Source: Denitrobaculum sp965225735
GTDB taxonomy: Bacteria > Pseudomonadota > Alphaproteobacteria > Kiloniellales > Kiloniellaceae
Direction of reading: 5' to 3'
NCBI GenBank assembly: GCA_965225735.1
Contig: CBDDBN010000026.1
Location: forward strand, 62,001-126,000
DNA: 64,000 nucleotides
The notes below the pieces were generated by a model. It ran no database searches, was not told the origin of the DNA, and saw nothing but the letters and a program-made list of their open reading frames with translations. Position numbers and translations under genes: made by a program. Within the stretch, counting starts at the first letter, position 1. Each line of letters starts with the position of its first letter. Of the stretch, positions 34,548 to 44,199 are shown piece after piece.

Positions 34548-36653
34548 ATGGAAAGACAATCCCGCCTGCGGATCGCCGTTGATATCGGTGGTACCTTCAC
34601 CGACGTGGTTCTGGCCAACGCCGATAACCGGATCCTTGCTACCATCAAGACGCCAACCACTGCCACCAACCCCACCATTGGTGCGCTGACCGGCGTCGAA
34701 CAGGTGATCGCCGATGCCGGCTTCGCGATGGGCGATATCGGCAGCTTCATCCACGGCACCACGCTGGCGACCAACGCCTTGATCGAGCGTCGGGGCGCGA
34801 GGGTTGCCGGGATCACCACCGCAGGCTTTCGGGACATACTTGAGATCGCCTACGAGCGTCGTTACAGCCAGTACGATATCGATCTGGAAAAACCGGACTT
34901 CATTGTACCGCGCGCGCGCTGCTTCACAGTGCCGGAACGTATGTCAGCGCGCGGCGAGGTGATCGAGACCCTGGATGAAAGCGCGCTCGACAGTCTGATC
35001 GCGGAACTCGATGCCTGCGGCGCAGAAGCGGTCGCCATCTGCCTGCTACATGCCTACGCCAATCCGGCGCATGAACAGCGGCTGCGCGAACTGCTCGCTG
35101 AACGGCGGCCCCGCCTGACCGTCTCCCTCTCCAGCGAGGTTAGCCCGGAGGCGCGTGAATTCGAGCGGCTCTGCACCACCATTGCCAACGCTTACGTTCA
35201 GCCCCTCATGTCGCGCTACCTCACCGACTTTGCCGAGACCTTCGCCGCCAAGGGACTGACCTGCCGGATCCTGATGATGACTGCGGGTGGCGGCATGACC
35301 ACCATCGAAACCGCCTCACGGCTGCCGATCCGCCTGGTGGAATCCGGCCCGGCCGGTGGCGCAATCCTGGCCGCGCAGGTCGCGGCAAGCTGCGGCGCGG
35401 AGCAGGTGCTCTCCTTCGATATGGGCGGGACGACGGCCAAGCTCTGCCTGATCGACGACTATAAACCCCAGACTTCCCGCCAGTTCGAGATCTCCCGCGC
35501 TGCGCGCTTCATCAAGGGCAGCGGCATGCCGGCCCGCATCCCGGTGGTGGAGATGATCGAGATCGGCGCCGGCGGAGGCTCCCTGGCCTCCGTGGACCGG
35601 CTGGGCCGCCTTTCCGTCGGTCCGCAGAGCGCCGGCAGCGAACCAGGGCCCGCCGCTTTCGGCAAGGGCGGCCAGAATCCGACGGTGACCGATGCAGACG
35701 TGGTGCTGGGCTTCATCGATCCGGAGGCTTTCGCCGAAGGCCGCCTGCAGATCGATCTGCCGGCGGCGCAAATTGCACTTCAGAAGCAAGTCGGCGACCC
35801 GCTGGCGACCGACGCCGCCGGGGCGGCCCTCGGTGTCAGCCAGATCGTCGATGAAAGCATGGCCAGCGCCGGCCGCATGCACGCGGTGGAGTCGGGCAAG
35901 GATCTGGGCGAACGCACCATGATCGCCTTCGGCGGCAACGGCCCGCTGCATGCCACCCGGGTGGCGCGCCGGGCCGGCGTTCGGAGGATCCTGGTGCCGC
36001 GCGACCCAGGGGTCGGCTCAGCGGTCGGCTTTCTCTTCGCGCCGGTCGCCTTCGAGATCGTGCGCAGCCGCTACGCGACACTGGACGGCCTCGAGATCGA
36101 GGACCTGAACCAGCTCTTCGACGCCATGATTTCCGAGGCCGAAGAGGTCGTGCGCATCGCGGCACCCGAGGAAAGCCTGGTTCGCAGGCGCACGGCCTTC
36201 ATGCGCTATCACGGGCAAGGACACGAGATCGAAATCGCCCTGCCCGACCGGGCGCTCGGCGCAGACGACATCGAGGCTCTGCGCAGTGCTTTCGAAGCCG
36301 AATACCGGCGGCAGTTCGCCCGCACCGTCCCCGGCATGACGATCGAAATCCTGAACTGGGCGGTCCGGGTTTCGACGCCGGAGCAAGCGCAGATTAAGCT
36401 CGACGCCGTGACGGAAACGCAACTGCGCCAACCTGAGACAACGCGGCAGATCCGCTGTGAAGCCAGCGGCGACCTTCTGGAGGCGGGTTTGTTTCAGCGC
36501 GCAGACCTGGCGCCTGGCGACCGGATCGCCAGCCCGGCGCTGATCGTCGAACCGCAGACCACGACCCTGGTCTCATCAGGATTTTCCGCCGCCGTGGACC
36601 GCGCTGGCAACCTGCTTCTCGAACGCACAGACGCGATGGAGATTTCGTTATGA
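34548..36653 (+). CDS. Hydantoinase/oxoprolinase subunit A (HyuA)
   Basis: A 701-residue protein of the N-methylhydantoinase A/acetone carboxylase beta/5-oxoprolinase A family. The N-terminal actin-like ATPase motif is IAVDIGGTFTDVVLA, followed by the family segments GTTLATNALIER, RLVESGPAGGA, FDMGGTTAKLCL and IAFGGNGPLHA. With HyuB it performs ATP-dependent cleavage or carboxylation of amide, lactam or ketone substrates. It is immediately coupled to HyuB (four-base overlap). The subsequent amine- and acid-handling genes suggest a cyclic amide such as a methylhydantoin, creatinine-like compound or pyrrolidone, but specificity is not determined. Confidence 0.93.
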   Translation: MERQSRLRIAVDIGGTFTDVVLANADNRILATIKTPTTATNPTIGALTGVEQVIADAGFAMGDIGSFIHGTTLATNALIERRGARVAGITTAGFRDILEIAYERRYSQYDIDLEKPDFIVPRARCFTVPERMSARGEVIETLDESALDSLIAELDACGAEAVAICLLHAYANPAHEQRLRELLAERRPRLTVSLSSEVSPEAREFERLCTTIANAYVQPLMSRYLTDFAETFAAKGLTCRILMMTAGGGMTTIETASRLPIRLVESGPAGGAILAAQVAASCGAEQVLSFDMGGTTAKLCLIDDYKPQTSRQFEISRAARFIKGSGMPARIPVVEMIEIGAGGGSLASVDRLGRLSVGPQSAGSEPGPAAFGKGGQNPTVTDADVVLGFIDPEAFAEGRLQIDLPAAQIALQKQVGDPLATDAAGAALGVSQIVDESMASAGRMHAVESGKDLGERTMIAFGGNGPLHATRVARRAGVRRILVPRDPGVGSAVGFLFAPVAFEIVRSRYATLDGLEIEDLNQLFDAMISEAEEVVRIAAPEESLVRRRTAFMRYHGQGHEIEIALPDRALGADDIEALRSAFEAEYRRQFARTVPGMTIEILNWAVRVSTPEQAQIKLDAVTETQLRQPETTRQIRCEASGDLLEAGLFQRADLAPGDRIASPALIVEPQTTTLVSSGFSAAVDRAGNLLLERTDAMEISL

Positions 36654-38308
36654 CCGGCTTCACCGCACCCCAATACCAGGTCATGTGGAACCGCCTGCTG
36701 GCCGTCGTCGAGGAACAGGCGCAGGCCCTGATCCGGGCGGCCTTCTCGCCCATCGTGCGTGAATGCGGGGATGTCTCGGCCGGCATCTTCGACCTGCAGG
36801 GCCGCATGCTGGCCCAGGCGGTCACCGGCACGCCCGGCCACATCAATACTATGGCCGAGGCGGTCAAGGATCTGCGCGGGCGCTTTCCGCTGCAGGAGAT
36901 GAAGCCGGGCGACATCTACATGACCAACGATCCCTGGATCGCCTCGGGACATCTGAACGATTTTTTGCTGGTCATGCCGGCCTTCTACCAGGGCCGCGTC
37001 GTCGGCTTTACCTCCTGCACCTCACATCTGGTGGACCTTGGCGGTCAGGGCATGGGCCCGGAAGGCTCCGACATCTTCGACGAGGGCCTGCGCATCCCGC
37101 CTTGCAGACTGGTCGACGGCGGCGAGATCAACGCTCTGTTGCTGGAGATCATCAAGACCAACTCCCGCGAGCCGGTCGCCAACGAGGGTGACATCTACGC
37201 GCTGATCGCCTGTTGCGAGATCGGTGCGAAACGGCTGGTAGAGATGATGGCGGAGTTCGGCCTCGAACACCTCGACCCGTTGGCCGCGCACATCATCGAG
37301 ACCTCGCGCCGGGGAACCCTGGCCGCTATCGCCGAGGTCCCGCCGGGAACTTACCGCAACAACCTCAAGATCGACGGTTACGAAACGGAAATCGAACTTT
37401 GCGCCAGCCTGAGCATTTCCCCCGAAGGCATTCTGCTCGATTTCACGGGCACCTCTGGCTGTTCGGCCAAGGGCATCAATGTGCCGCTGAACTACGCCAC
37501 CGCCTATTCGGTCTTTGCCCTGCGCTGCATCATCGGCCCGGACATTCCGAACAACGCGGGTTCGCTGGAACCTTTCCGGGTGCGCGCGCCCGAGGACTGT
37601 ATCCTCAACGCTCAACCTCCGGCGCCGGTCGCCATGCGCCACACCATCGGCCAGCTTACACCGGACCTGGTCTTCGGCTGCCTGCATCAAGCCCTGCCCG
37701 AGCGCATCCCGGCGGAGGGCGCCTCCTGTATGTACGATTTACCCCTGCGCAGCGTGCCGGAAGTCGCGCGCAATGGCGGTGAGGTTTTCGCAGTCGAACT
37801 GGCGCACAACGGCGGCACTGGGGCGCGACCGCGAAAAGATGGTCTCTCTGCAACCGCCTTTCCCAGCGGGGTTTGGGGAAGCCAAGTAGAGATAACGGAA
37901 TCGGTCGCGCCCGTCTTGGTCACGAAACGTGAGTTGCGGCGCGACAGCGGTGGCGCCGGTGAGTGGCGTGGCGGTTTGGGTCAGCACATCGAACTGCGCG
38001 CCGCCAACGGCGAAGCCTTCCTAGTCTTCCTCTCGGTGGACCGGATCAAGTTCCCCGCACGCGGGCGCAGCGGCGGAAAGCCCGGCGCGCCCGGTTCGAT
38101 CCGTTTGGACGATGGACCGGGTCTGCCGGGCAAGGGCGAGCTTCGGGTCGAGGCCGGCCAGACCCTGATCTTCGAAACGCCGGGCGGCGGCGGTTTCGGC
38201 GACCCTGCCGCACGACCGACCGAACGGATACAGCGCGATCTCGACGATGGACTGATCAGCGCCGAGAGTGCGGTCAGGGATTACCGGCAAGACGGGGGAG
38301 AGCTTTAG
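36650..38308 (+). CDS. Hydantoinase/oxoprolinase subunit B (HyuB)
   Basis: A 552-residue partner of HyuA with family segments LIRAAFSPIVRECGDVSAGIF-like start (FSPIVRECGDVSAGI), GDIYMTNDPWIASGHLNDF and GGGGFGDPAAR near the C-terminus. It supplies part of the active site of the heteromeric ATP-dependent hydrolase. The start overlaps the hyuA stop by four bases. Full family length with no truncation visible. Confidence 0.93.
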   Translation: MTGFTAPQYQVMWNRLLAVVEEQAQALIRAAFSPIVRECGDVSAGIFDLQGRMLAQAVTGTPGHINTMAEAVKDLRGRFPLQEMKPGDIYMTNDPWIASGHLNDFLLVMPAFYQGRVVGFTSCTSHLVDLGGQGMGPEGSDIFDEGLRIPPCRLVDGGEINALLLEIIKTNSREPVANEGDIYALIACCEIGAKRLVEMMAEFGLEHLDPLAAHIIETSRRGTLAAIAEVPPGTYRNNLKIDGYETEIELCASLSISPEGILLDFTGTSGCSAKGINVPLNYATAYSVFALRCIIGPDIPNNAGSLEPFRVRAPEDCILNAQPPAPVAMRHTIGQLTPDLVFGCLHQALPERIPAEGASCMYDLPLRSVPEVARNGGEVFAVELAHNGGTGARPRKDGLSATAFPSGVWGSQVEITESVAPVLVTKRELRRDSGGAGEWRGGLGQHIELRAANGEAFLVFLSVDRIKFPARGRSGGKPGAPGSIRLDDGPGLPGKGELRVEAGQTLIFETPGGGGFGDPAARPTERIQRDLDDGLISAESAVRDYRQDGGEL

Positions 38309-38309
38309 A

Positions 38310-39395
38310 ATGATCCAGCCTAATCCCCAGATCGCCGCGCTGGCGCCCTATGCGCTCGCCGATCTCTCGGCACCAGCGGGCAAACGGCTCATTTCTCTGG
38401 CCCAGAACGAAAGCGCCTTTCCGCCCAGCCCGGAAGCAATTACGGCCGCGCAGGAGTCCCTCTCCGCGTCGCATCTCTATCCCGATCCCGACTGGAAAGA
38501 TCTACGCCGGGCCATCGCGGAGCTTCACGGCATTCCGACAGAAGGCATTCTCTGCGGTGCCGGATCAATGGAACTGATCGCCTGCCTGACTCACTGCTAC
38601 TGCGGACCGGGCGACCGGGTCCTCTCCAGCCAATATGCCTATGCCTTCTTCCGCACGGCCACGCTCGCGGCGGGCGCCGCCTACGACGCTGCACCTGAAA
38701 ACGGCCTCACACTCTCGGTCGACGCTCTGCTCGCCGCAGTACAGCCCGAGACGAAAATTGTCTTCGTCGCCAATCCAGGCAATCCAACAGGCACGCGCAT
38801 CGGATACGCGGAACTTGCGAGGCTCCGGAACGCGCTTCCGACCGATATCCTGCTGGTGATCGACGAGGCTTACGGTGAGTTCGCCGATGCCCCCGGTGAG
38901 GCTACCTTCGATCTGGTCGCACGCGGCGACACGGTCGTCCTGCGCACGCTGTCGAAGGCCTACGGGCTCGCGGGACTGCGCGTCGGCTGGGGCCTTTTTC
39001 CCTCCGCAATCGCCTCGGAAATTCGAAAAGTTCTGAACCCAAACAATATCAGCATCGTGAGCCAGGCGGCCGCGACCGCGGCCGTCGAAGATCAGGACTA
39101 TATGCACGAAGTTTGCCGCGCGACCGCGGCGCGGCGAGACCGCTTTCGCGCAGATCTACTGGCTCTTGGACTTAACGCGCCCGAGAGCTTCACCAACTTC
39201 CTCCTGATCGAATTTAACGACTCTGGCGCCGCTCAGCGCGCCGATGCCGCGCTCAGGGACGAAGGGATTCTTATGCGTGGCATGGCCGGCTACGGTCTGC
39301 CGCAATGCCTACGCGCGACAATCGGCGCGGAAGCGGACATGCAGGCCGCCACAGAAATTTTGATCAGCTGGCGGAACCGGGAGATGCAATCATGA
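38310..39395 (+). CDS. Class I/II PLP aminotransferase, HisC-like
   Basis: A 361-residue fold-type-I aminotransferase resembling histidinol-phosphate aminotransferase. It has N158 in ANPGNPTGT, D185 in VIDEAYGEF and the PLP Lys K216 in TLSKAYGLAGLRVGW. The histidine pathway is absent, so a different amino acid is the likely substrate. GGGGGAGAG precedes ATG 38310, and the end overlaps the racemase start by four bases. It sits within the HyuAB operon and probably handles an amino acid released by the hydrolase. Confidence 0.88.
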   Translation: MIQPNPQIAALAPYALADLSAPAGKRLISLAQNESAFPPSPEAITAAQESLSASHLYPDPDWKDLRRAIAELHGIPTEGILCGAGSMELIACLTHCYCGPGDRVLSSQYAYAFFRTATLAAGAAYDAAPENGLTLSVDALLAAVQPETKIVFVANPGNPTGTRIGYAELARLRNALPTDILLVIDEAYGEFADAPGEATFDLVARGDTVVLRTLSKAYGLAGLRVGWGLFPSAIASEIRKVLNPNNISIVSQAAATAAVEDQDYMHEVCRATAARRDRFRADLLALGLNAPESFTNFLLIEFNDSGAAQRADAALRDEGILMRGMAGYGLPQCLRATIGAEADMQAATEILISWRNREMQS

Positions 39396-40213
39396 TCACT
39401 CCGTCACGCGGCCGTGCCCGTATCGGTGTCCTAGTGCCTTTCACCAATTGCAATCTCGAAGCCGACATGGCGCTTCTGCGCCCCGCAGGCGTCTCCTTCC
39501 ACTTTGCGCGGATGGGCGGGTACGATCTGGAGGCCGTGCCCGATGCCGAGCAAATGGCGGGACTTGGTGAGGCTGAACTGGACGAACCCTTACGGCTGCT
39601 GTCTGGTGCGCGACCCGATGTGGTGCTCTACGGCTGTACTTCGGCAACTCTCACCCACGGCAGGACCTTCGATCGCAAACTGGCGGCGCGAATCAAAGCC
39701 GGCAGCGGCGCTGAGACGGTGACGGCCGCGGGCGCGCTGGTTCATGCCCTCCGCACGCTCGACGTCAAGCGCGTGGGTTTTGCCTCCCCCTACGTCGCCG
39801 AGATCAACGATCTGGCCATCGCCTTCCTGGCCGACACAGGGATCGAAACGGTCGCGCGCGCGGATATCGGCGTTGCGCTCGACAACTACGGCCAAGGCGA
39901 ACTATCGCTCGACGAGGTTTTCGATCTCGGCCTACGGACGGCATCCGACGATGCGGAAGCCATCGTCCTTTCCTGCACGGACATGCGCAGCGTCGAAGTG
40001 GTCGAACGGCTAGAGGCGCAGACCGGCAAACCCGTAATCACCTCCAATCAGGCGATGCTGTTCGAAGCGCTCCAGCTTCTCGACATCGGGCCGGGCGACG
40101 AGACCTGCGGCCGGCTGTTCCGGCGGCGAGCGGACAGTGAGGGTCGAAGGGAGCCAAGTTCTCTGGCTGGCGTGACCCTAGACTTTTCTTCGCAAAGCAC
40201 CGAGCCACAGTAA
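39392..40213 (+). CDS. Asp/Glu racemase-superfamily enzyme (maleate isomerase / arylmalonate decarboxylase-like)
   Basis: A 273-residue cysteine-dependent enzyme. C82 (LYGCTSAT) and C195 (LSCTDMRS) are at the positions of the two catalytic cysteines of maleate isomerase and Asp/Glu racemases, and GFASPYVAEIN is a family segment. It starts at 39392, overlapping the aminotransferase stop by four bases; the earlier open frame is a shadow. A two-cysteine site supports racemisation or cis-trans isomerisation. One-cysteine decarboxylases are less likely. Confidence 0.87.
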   Translation: MITPSRGRARIGVLVPFTNCNLEADMALLRPAGVSFHFARMGGYDLEAVPDAEQMAGLGEAELDEPLRLLSGARPDVVLYGCTSATLTHGRTFDRKLAARIKAGSGAETVTAAGALVHALRTLDVKRVGFASPYVAEINDLAIAFLADTGIETVARADIGVALDNYGQGELSLDEVFDLGLRTASDDAEAIVLSCTDMRSVEVVERLEAQTGKPVITSNQAMLFEALQLLDIGPGDETCGRLFRRRADSEGRREPSSLAGVTLDFSSQSTEPQ

Positions 40214-40225
40214 GAGGAACCGAAC

Positions 40226-41770
40226 GTGGAACAGCCCGCTCCCTCCCGCAGAGGCTCGAGCCGAAGAGAGCGAAGAAGCTCGGCAAAGTCCTTGTCTCAG
40301 CTTCCCTGGCGCCGTGTCGTCAATCCCTACCCGCCAATGGAGATTCTGTCGGCGGATCAGCTCGACGCCATTCACCGCTCTTCACTGCGCATTCTGGAAG
40401 AACTCGGCATCGAGGTCATGAGTGACCGGGCGCTGGATATCTTCGAGAAAGCCGGCGGCGAGGTGGATCGGGCCAGCGGTACCGTGCGCCTTGACCGGAA
40501 CCTCGTGATGGAGACCATCGCGACCGCGCCCGAGACCTTCGCGCTGACACCCCGCAACGCCGAGCGTCAGATCATTCTCGGCGGCAACCACATCAACTTT
40601 TCCATGGTGGCCGGGCCACCCAACGTACATGACCGGGAGCGGGGCCGGCGCGCGGGAAACTACAAGGATTACTGCGACTTCATCCGTCTGGCACATTACT
40701 TCAACGTGGTGCACCTGATCGGCAACCAGGTGATTGCGCCGATAGAACTGCCAGCAAACTCCCGCCATCTGGATACCTACGACGCCAACCTCACCTACTC
40801 GGATCTCTGCTTTCTGGTCTCCGCCATCGGACGCAATCGCGCCCTCGACGGCATCCGCATGATGGCCATCGCCCGCGGGCTGAGCCTGGAAGAGATCGCC
40901 CGCGACCCCGGGGTTATGACCATCATTTCGGTCAACAGCCCGCGCAAGTTCGACGACGCCATGGCGGAAGGCCTCATGACCATGGCCGAGTTCGGTCAGC
41001 CTGTGGCCGTGACGCCCTTTACACTGATGGGCGCCATGACGCCGGTAACCTTAGCCGCTGGCCTTGCACAGCAGAATGCCGAGGCGCTCTTCGGCATCGC
41101 GCTGACCCAGTTGGTCAATCCAGGCGCGCCCGTGCTCTATGGGGCCTACACCTCAAACGTCGACATGCGCTCTGGCGCGCCGGCCTTCGGAACGCCGGAG
41201 AACACCAAGGCCAACATCGCCAGCGGCCAGCTTGCGCGCAAATACCGCCTGCCCTACCGATGTTCGCCGACAAATGCCTCAAACGCCGCCGATGCGCAGG
41301 CAACCTACGAAACCGAAATGGCGCTCTGGGGCGGCGTGCTGGGTCACGGCAATCTGCAATACCACGCCGCCGGCTGGCTCGAGGGCGGACTGACGGCCTC
41401 CTTCGAAAAGTTCGTGCTCGATGTGGAGATGCTGCAGCACATGGCCGAGTTCCTGGAGCCCATCAAGGTGGACGAGGACGAGCTGGGCTTCGAGGCCATC
41501 AAGTCGGTGCCCACGGGCGGCCACTTCTTCGGTACCGAGCACACCATGGAGCGCTACGAGACCGCCTTTTACCAGCCACTGGTGTCCAACTGGCAGAACT
41601 ACGAGAACTGGGAACAGGCCGGCGGCAAGACGGCGGAGGAACGCGCCACCGAGATCTGGAAACAGGCCCTGCAAGAATACCAGCAGCCGGCGATGGATCC
41701 TGCCATCCGCGAAGAACTCGACGCCTACATGGTCAAGCGGCGCGAAGAAATCGGTGACGGGGAGCCATGA
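40226..41770 (+). CDS. MttB-superfamily methyltransferase without pyrrolysine
   Basis: A 514-residue protein of the trimethylamine methyltransferase (MttB) superfamily, recognised by LRILEELGIEV, NYKDYCDFIRLAHYF and GMLDSSxx-type late region replaced here by GHGNLQYHAAGWLEGG. No in-frame TAG is present, so it belongs to the non-pyrrolysine branch that includes glycine-betaine and other quaternary-amine methyltransferases. These usually need a partner corrinoid protein, which I do not see in the window. A GTG start at 40226 has AGAGGAAC before it. Within the HyuAB operon it may demethylate a quaternary amine or N-methyl amide. Confidence 0.85.
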   Translation: MEQPAPSRRGSSRRERRSSAKSLSQLPWRRVVNPYPPMEILSADQLDAIHRSSLRILEELGIEVMSDRALDIFEKAGGEVDRASGTVRLDRNLVMETIATAPETFALTPRNAERQIILGGNHINFSMVAGPPNVHDRERGRRAGNYKDYCDFIRLAHYFNVVHLIGNQVIAPIELPANSRHLDTYDANLTYSDLCFLVSAIGRNRALDGIRMMAIARGLSLEEIARDPGVMTIISVNSPRKFDDAMAEGLMTMAEFGQPVAVTPFTLMGAMTPVTLAAGLAQQNAEALFGIALTQLVNPGAPVLYGAYTSNVDMRSGAPAFGTPENTKANIASGQLARKYRLPYRCSPTNASNAADAQATYETEMALWGGVLGHGNLQYHAAGWLEGGLTASFEKFVLDVEMLQHMAEFLEPIKVDEDELGFEAIKSVPTGGHFFGTEHTMERYETAFYQPLVSNWQNYENWEQAGGKTAEERATEIWKQALQEYQQPAMDPAIREELDAYMVKRREEIGDGEP

Positions 41771-43146
41771 CGCAATCGGTCCAGCTTTCCGAGCCTCAGG
41801 TCTTCGAGCATGTCGCGGATTTCGCGCTGAACAGCCATAGCGCCATTCCCGAGAGCGCCCTGCGCATGGCCGCAACATTACTCCTGGACACGGTCGGTGT
41901 GGCCGCAGGCGCGGTGTCACTGGAAGCCGGGCGCATCGCACGCGAAATTGCGTTGGACTTCTATGCCGCACGCGACAAAGCCTCCAGCGCGCGCCTGTTG
42001 TTCGACGGCCGCCGCGCCAGTCTGGTTGGGGCCGCCTATGCCGCCGCGACGCAGATCGACAACCTGGACGCCCACGATGGCTACAACCCGACCAAGGGCC
42101 ACATCGGCTGCGCCGCGGTGCCGGCACTCTTCGCCTTCGCCGAACTCAAGCGGAACCTGACGGGACGGGACGCCCTGGCTGCCTTGGTTGTAGCGTACGA
42201 GATCGCCGCCAGAGCCGGCATCAGCCTGCATGCGACCGTCACCGACTATCACACCTCCGGCGCCTGGAATGCTCTCGGCGTTGCCGCGCTCGGCTGCCGT
42301 CTCATGGGCTTCGACCGGGAGACGCTGCGCCAGGCTCTGGGCATCGCCGAATACCACGGGCCACGCAGCCAGATGATGCGCGAGATTGACAATCCCACCA
42401 TGCTGCACGACGGCTCCGGCGTAGGCGCCCTGACTGGCATCAGTGCCGCGCTGCTCGCCGCGCGTGGTTTCCAAGGCGCACCTGCCTTGACCGTGGAAGC
42501 AGAAGAAGTCGCTGGCGTATGGGATGATCTGGGCGAGGTCTGGACCATCGAAGACAACTATATCAAGCCCTACCCCATCTGCCGCTGGGCCCACGCCGCC
42601 ATCGACGCTGTACGCAGCCTGATGCTGACGGAGTCCTTCTCGCCATCCGACATAGCAGCAATTGAGGTTCGAACCTTCCACGAAGCCGCACGGCTTTATC
42701 CGGGCATGCCGGAAACGAGCTCACAGGCGCAGTACAGTCTCGCCTTCGCGATCGCGGTTCAGCTCCTCCATGGCCGCATTGGACCGGAACATGTTGATGG
42801 TGCCAACTTGCGCGATCCCGATGTCGCGGCGTTTGTCGAACGTATCTCGGCAAAGGAAAGCGAAAAACACAACGCGCGCTTCCCGCAAGGCCGCTGGTCG
42901 GATGTCAACATCACGCTCTCCGACGGACGGCGTTTGGAATCAGGTGATGTCCACGCCCGGGGCGGGCCGGAAGCGCCGATGTCTGCCGAAGAGATCAAGG
43001 AGAAATTTCACACGATGACTCGTGAGGCCCTTCCGGACCTGCGGTCTGCACAGATTGTGTCAGCGTCAGGCGCGATCCTCGAAGAAGGCGCACCCTTTAC
43101 CCTATTGAGCGACCTCGTATACCCGCCAGCGGAGGGGGCAATGTGA
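41767..43146 (+). CDS. MmgE/PrpD-family protein
   Basis: A 459-residue protein of the 2-methylcitrate dehydratase (MmgE/PrpD) family, which also contains cis-aconitate decarboxylase and other acid dehydratases/isomerases. Family segments are LLLDTVGVAAGA, ATQIDNLDAHDGYN, GHIGCAAVPALFAFAE and NYIKPYPICRWAHAAIDA. It overlaps both neighbours (ATGA before, GTGA after), so it is firmly in the operon. A dehydratase role on a branched or hydroxy acid produced upstream is plausible. No methylcitrate synthase is nearby, so it is probably not propionate metabolism. Confidence 0.88.
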   Translation: MTQSVQLSEPQVFEHVADFALNSHSAIPESALRMAATLLLDTVGVAAGAVSLEAGRIAREIALDFYAARDKASSARLLFDGRRASLVGAAYAAATQIDNLDAHDGYNPTKGHIGCAAVPALFAFAELKRNLTGRDALAALVVAYEIAARAGISLHATVTDYHTSGAWNALGVAALGCRLMGFDRETLRQALGIAEYHGPRSQMMREIDNPTMLHDGSGVGALTGISAALLAARGFQGAPALTVEAEEVAGVWDDLGEVWTIEDNYIKPYPICRWAHAAIDAVRSLMLTESFSPSDIAAIEVRTFHEAARLYPGMPETSSQAQYSLAFAIAVQLLHGRIGPEHVDGANLRDPDVAAFVERISAKESEKHNARFPQGRWSDVNITLSDGRRLESGDVHARGGPEAPMSAEEIKEKFHTMTREALPDLRSAQIVSASGAILEEGAPFTLLSDLVYPPAEGAM

Positions 43147-44108
43147 CGGACCTCAGGATCGTCATTCACGACGCAGAGCCGGAACCGTTGTTGCGGGAAC
43201 TCGAGGGGCGCCATCCCGATCTCGCCATCAAGAGCTGCAACAGCTATGAAGACCTGCCTCCGCTGCTCGAAACTTTCCGCCCGGAGGTCGTTTTCACCGT
43301 GCGATTCGCCGGCACACCAAACTTCCCGACAACGGCATTGCTCGGGCCAGCCGGACCGAAGTGGATCGCGGTCGGCGGCTCGGGCGTCGACCACCTGGGC
43401 CAGTGGGACACGAGCAAGGTCACGGTCACCAACTCGGCGGGAGTTGCAGCCGACATGATGGCCGAGTACGCCCTCGGCGCGATGCTGCACTTCACACTGG
43501 ACGTTCCGGGTCTCGAACGCGACCGTCAGGCGCGAAGCTGGACCGGGCGCATCATGACGCCGATCAAGGGCAAGCATCTGCTGATTGTCGGGCTCGGACA
43601 TACGGGTCAGGCCGTCGCGCGGCTGGCCAAGGCCTTTGGCATGACGGTCAGCGGTGTGCGCGCCAACCCGCGCCCTACGCCCCATGTCGACAAGGTGCAT
43701 GCAACAAGCGCTCTCGACGGCCTTTGGGGCGACACCGACTATGTCGTGGTCTGCGCACCGCTGCTCGAATCCACGCGCGGTCTGATCGATGAAGCGGCCT
43801 TCGCGGCTATGAAACCTGGCGCGGTCCTGGTAGATGTTTCGCGCGGCGGCATCGTGAAACAGACGCCCTTGCTGGAAGCTTTGCAATCGCATCGATTGGC
43901 GGGTGCCGCGCTCGATGTCTTTGAAACGGAGCCCCTGCCCCGCGACAATCCGCTGTGGAATCTGGACAACGTTATCCTCTCGCCGCACTGCTCCAGTGTC
44001 TACAAAGGCTGGGAGTTGGGTTCGATCCACATGTTCGCAGACAACCTGGATCGCTGGCGCAAGGGTGAGGCACTGTTCAACGTGGTGGATCCGGCGCGCG
44101 GCTACTAA
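43143..44108 (+). CDS. D-2-hydroxyacid dehydrogenase
   Basis: A 321-residue NAD-dependent enzyme of the D-isomer-specific 2-hydroxyacid dehydrogenase family. Its dinucleotide motif is VGLGHTGQAVARLAK (near residue 150). The catalytic set is Arg in VSRGGIV, Glu in FETEPLP and His in LSPHCSS. It would interconvert a 2-keto acid and a D-2-hydroxy acid. A GTG start overlaps the MmgE/PrpD stop by four bases. It is the last tightly coupled gene before a hairpin. Confidence 0.9.
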   Translation: MTDLRIVIHDAEPEPLLRELEGRHPDLAIKSCNSYEDLPPLLETFRPEVVFTVRFAGTPNFPTTALLGPAGPKWIAVGGSGVDHLGQWDTSKVTVTNSAGVAADMMAEYALGAMLHFTLDVPGLERDRQARSWTGRIMTPIKGKHLLIVGLGHTGQAVARLAKAFGMTVSGVRANPRPTPHVDKVHATSALDGLWGDTDYVVVCAPLLESTRGLIDEAAFAAMKPGAVLVDVSRGGIVKQTPLLEALQSHRLAGAALDVFETEPLPRDNPLWNLDNVILSPHCSSVYKGWELGSIHMFADNLDRWRKGEALFNVVDPARGY

Positions 44109-44158
44109 CGACCCTTGCTATCGCATTGACAAGCCGACGTCCCCCTGACAGGGATCAT

Positions 44159-44176
44159 GGGCCCGATTTCGGGCCC
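44159..44176 (+). repeat. GC-rich hairpin ahead of the aldehyde dehydrogenase
   Basis: GGGCCCGA-ttt-CGGGCCC forms a stem of about seven pairs, 50 bases after the hydroxyacid dehydrogenase stop and 24 before the aldehyde dehydrogenase. No T run follows, so it is a weak terminator or an mRNA-stabilising element. Confidence 0.5.
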
Positions 44177-44199
44177 GGATTATGTAAGGGAGAAGCCGC

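Noticed and set aside
40226..41770. Pyrrolysine-containing trimethylamine methyltransferase
   Set aside because: No in-frame TAG; the reading frame is uninterrupted.
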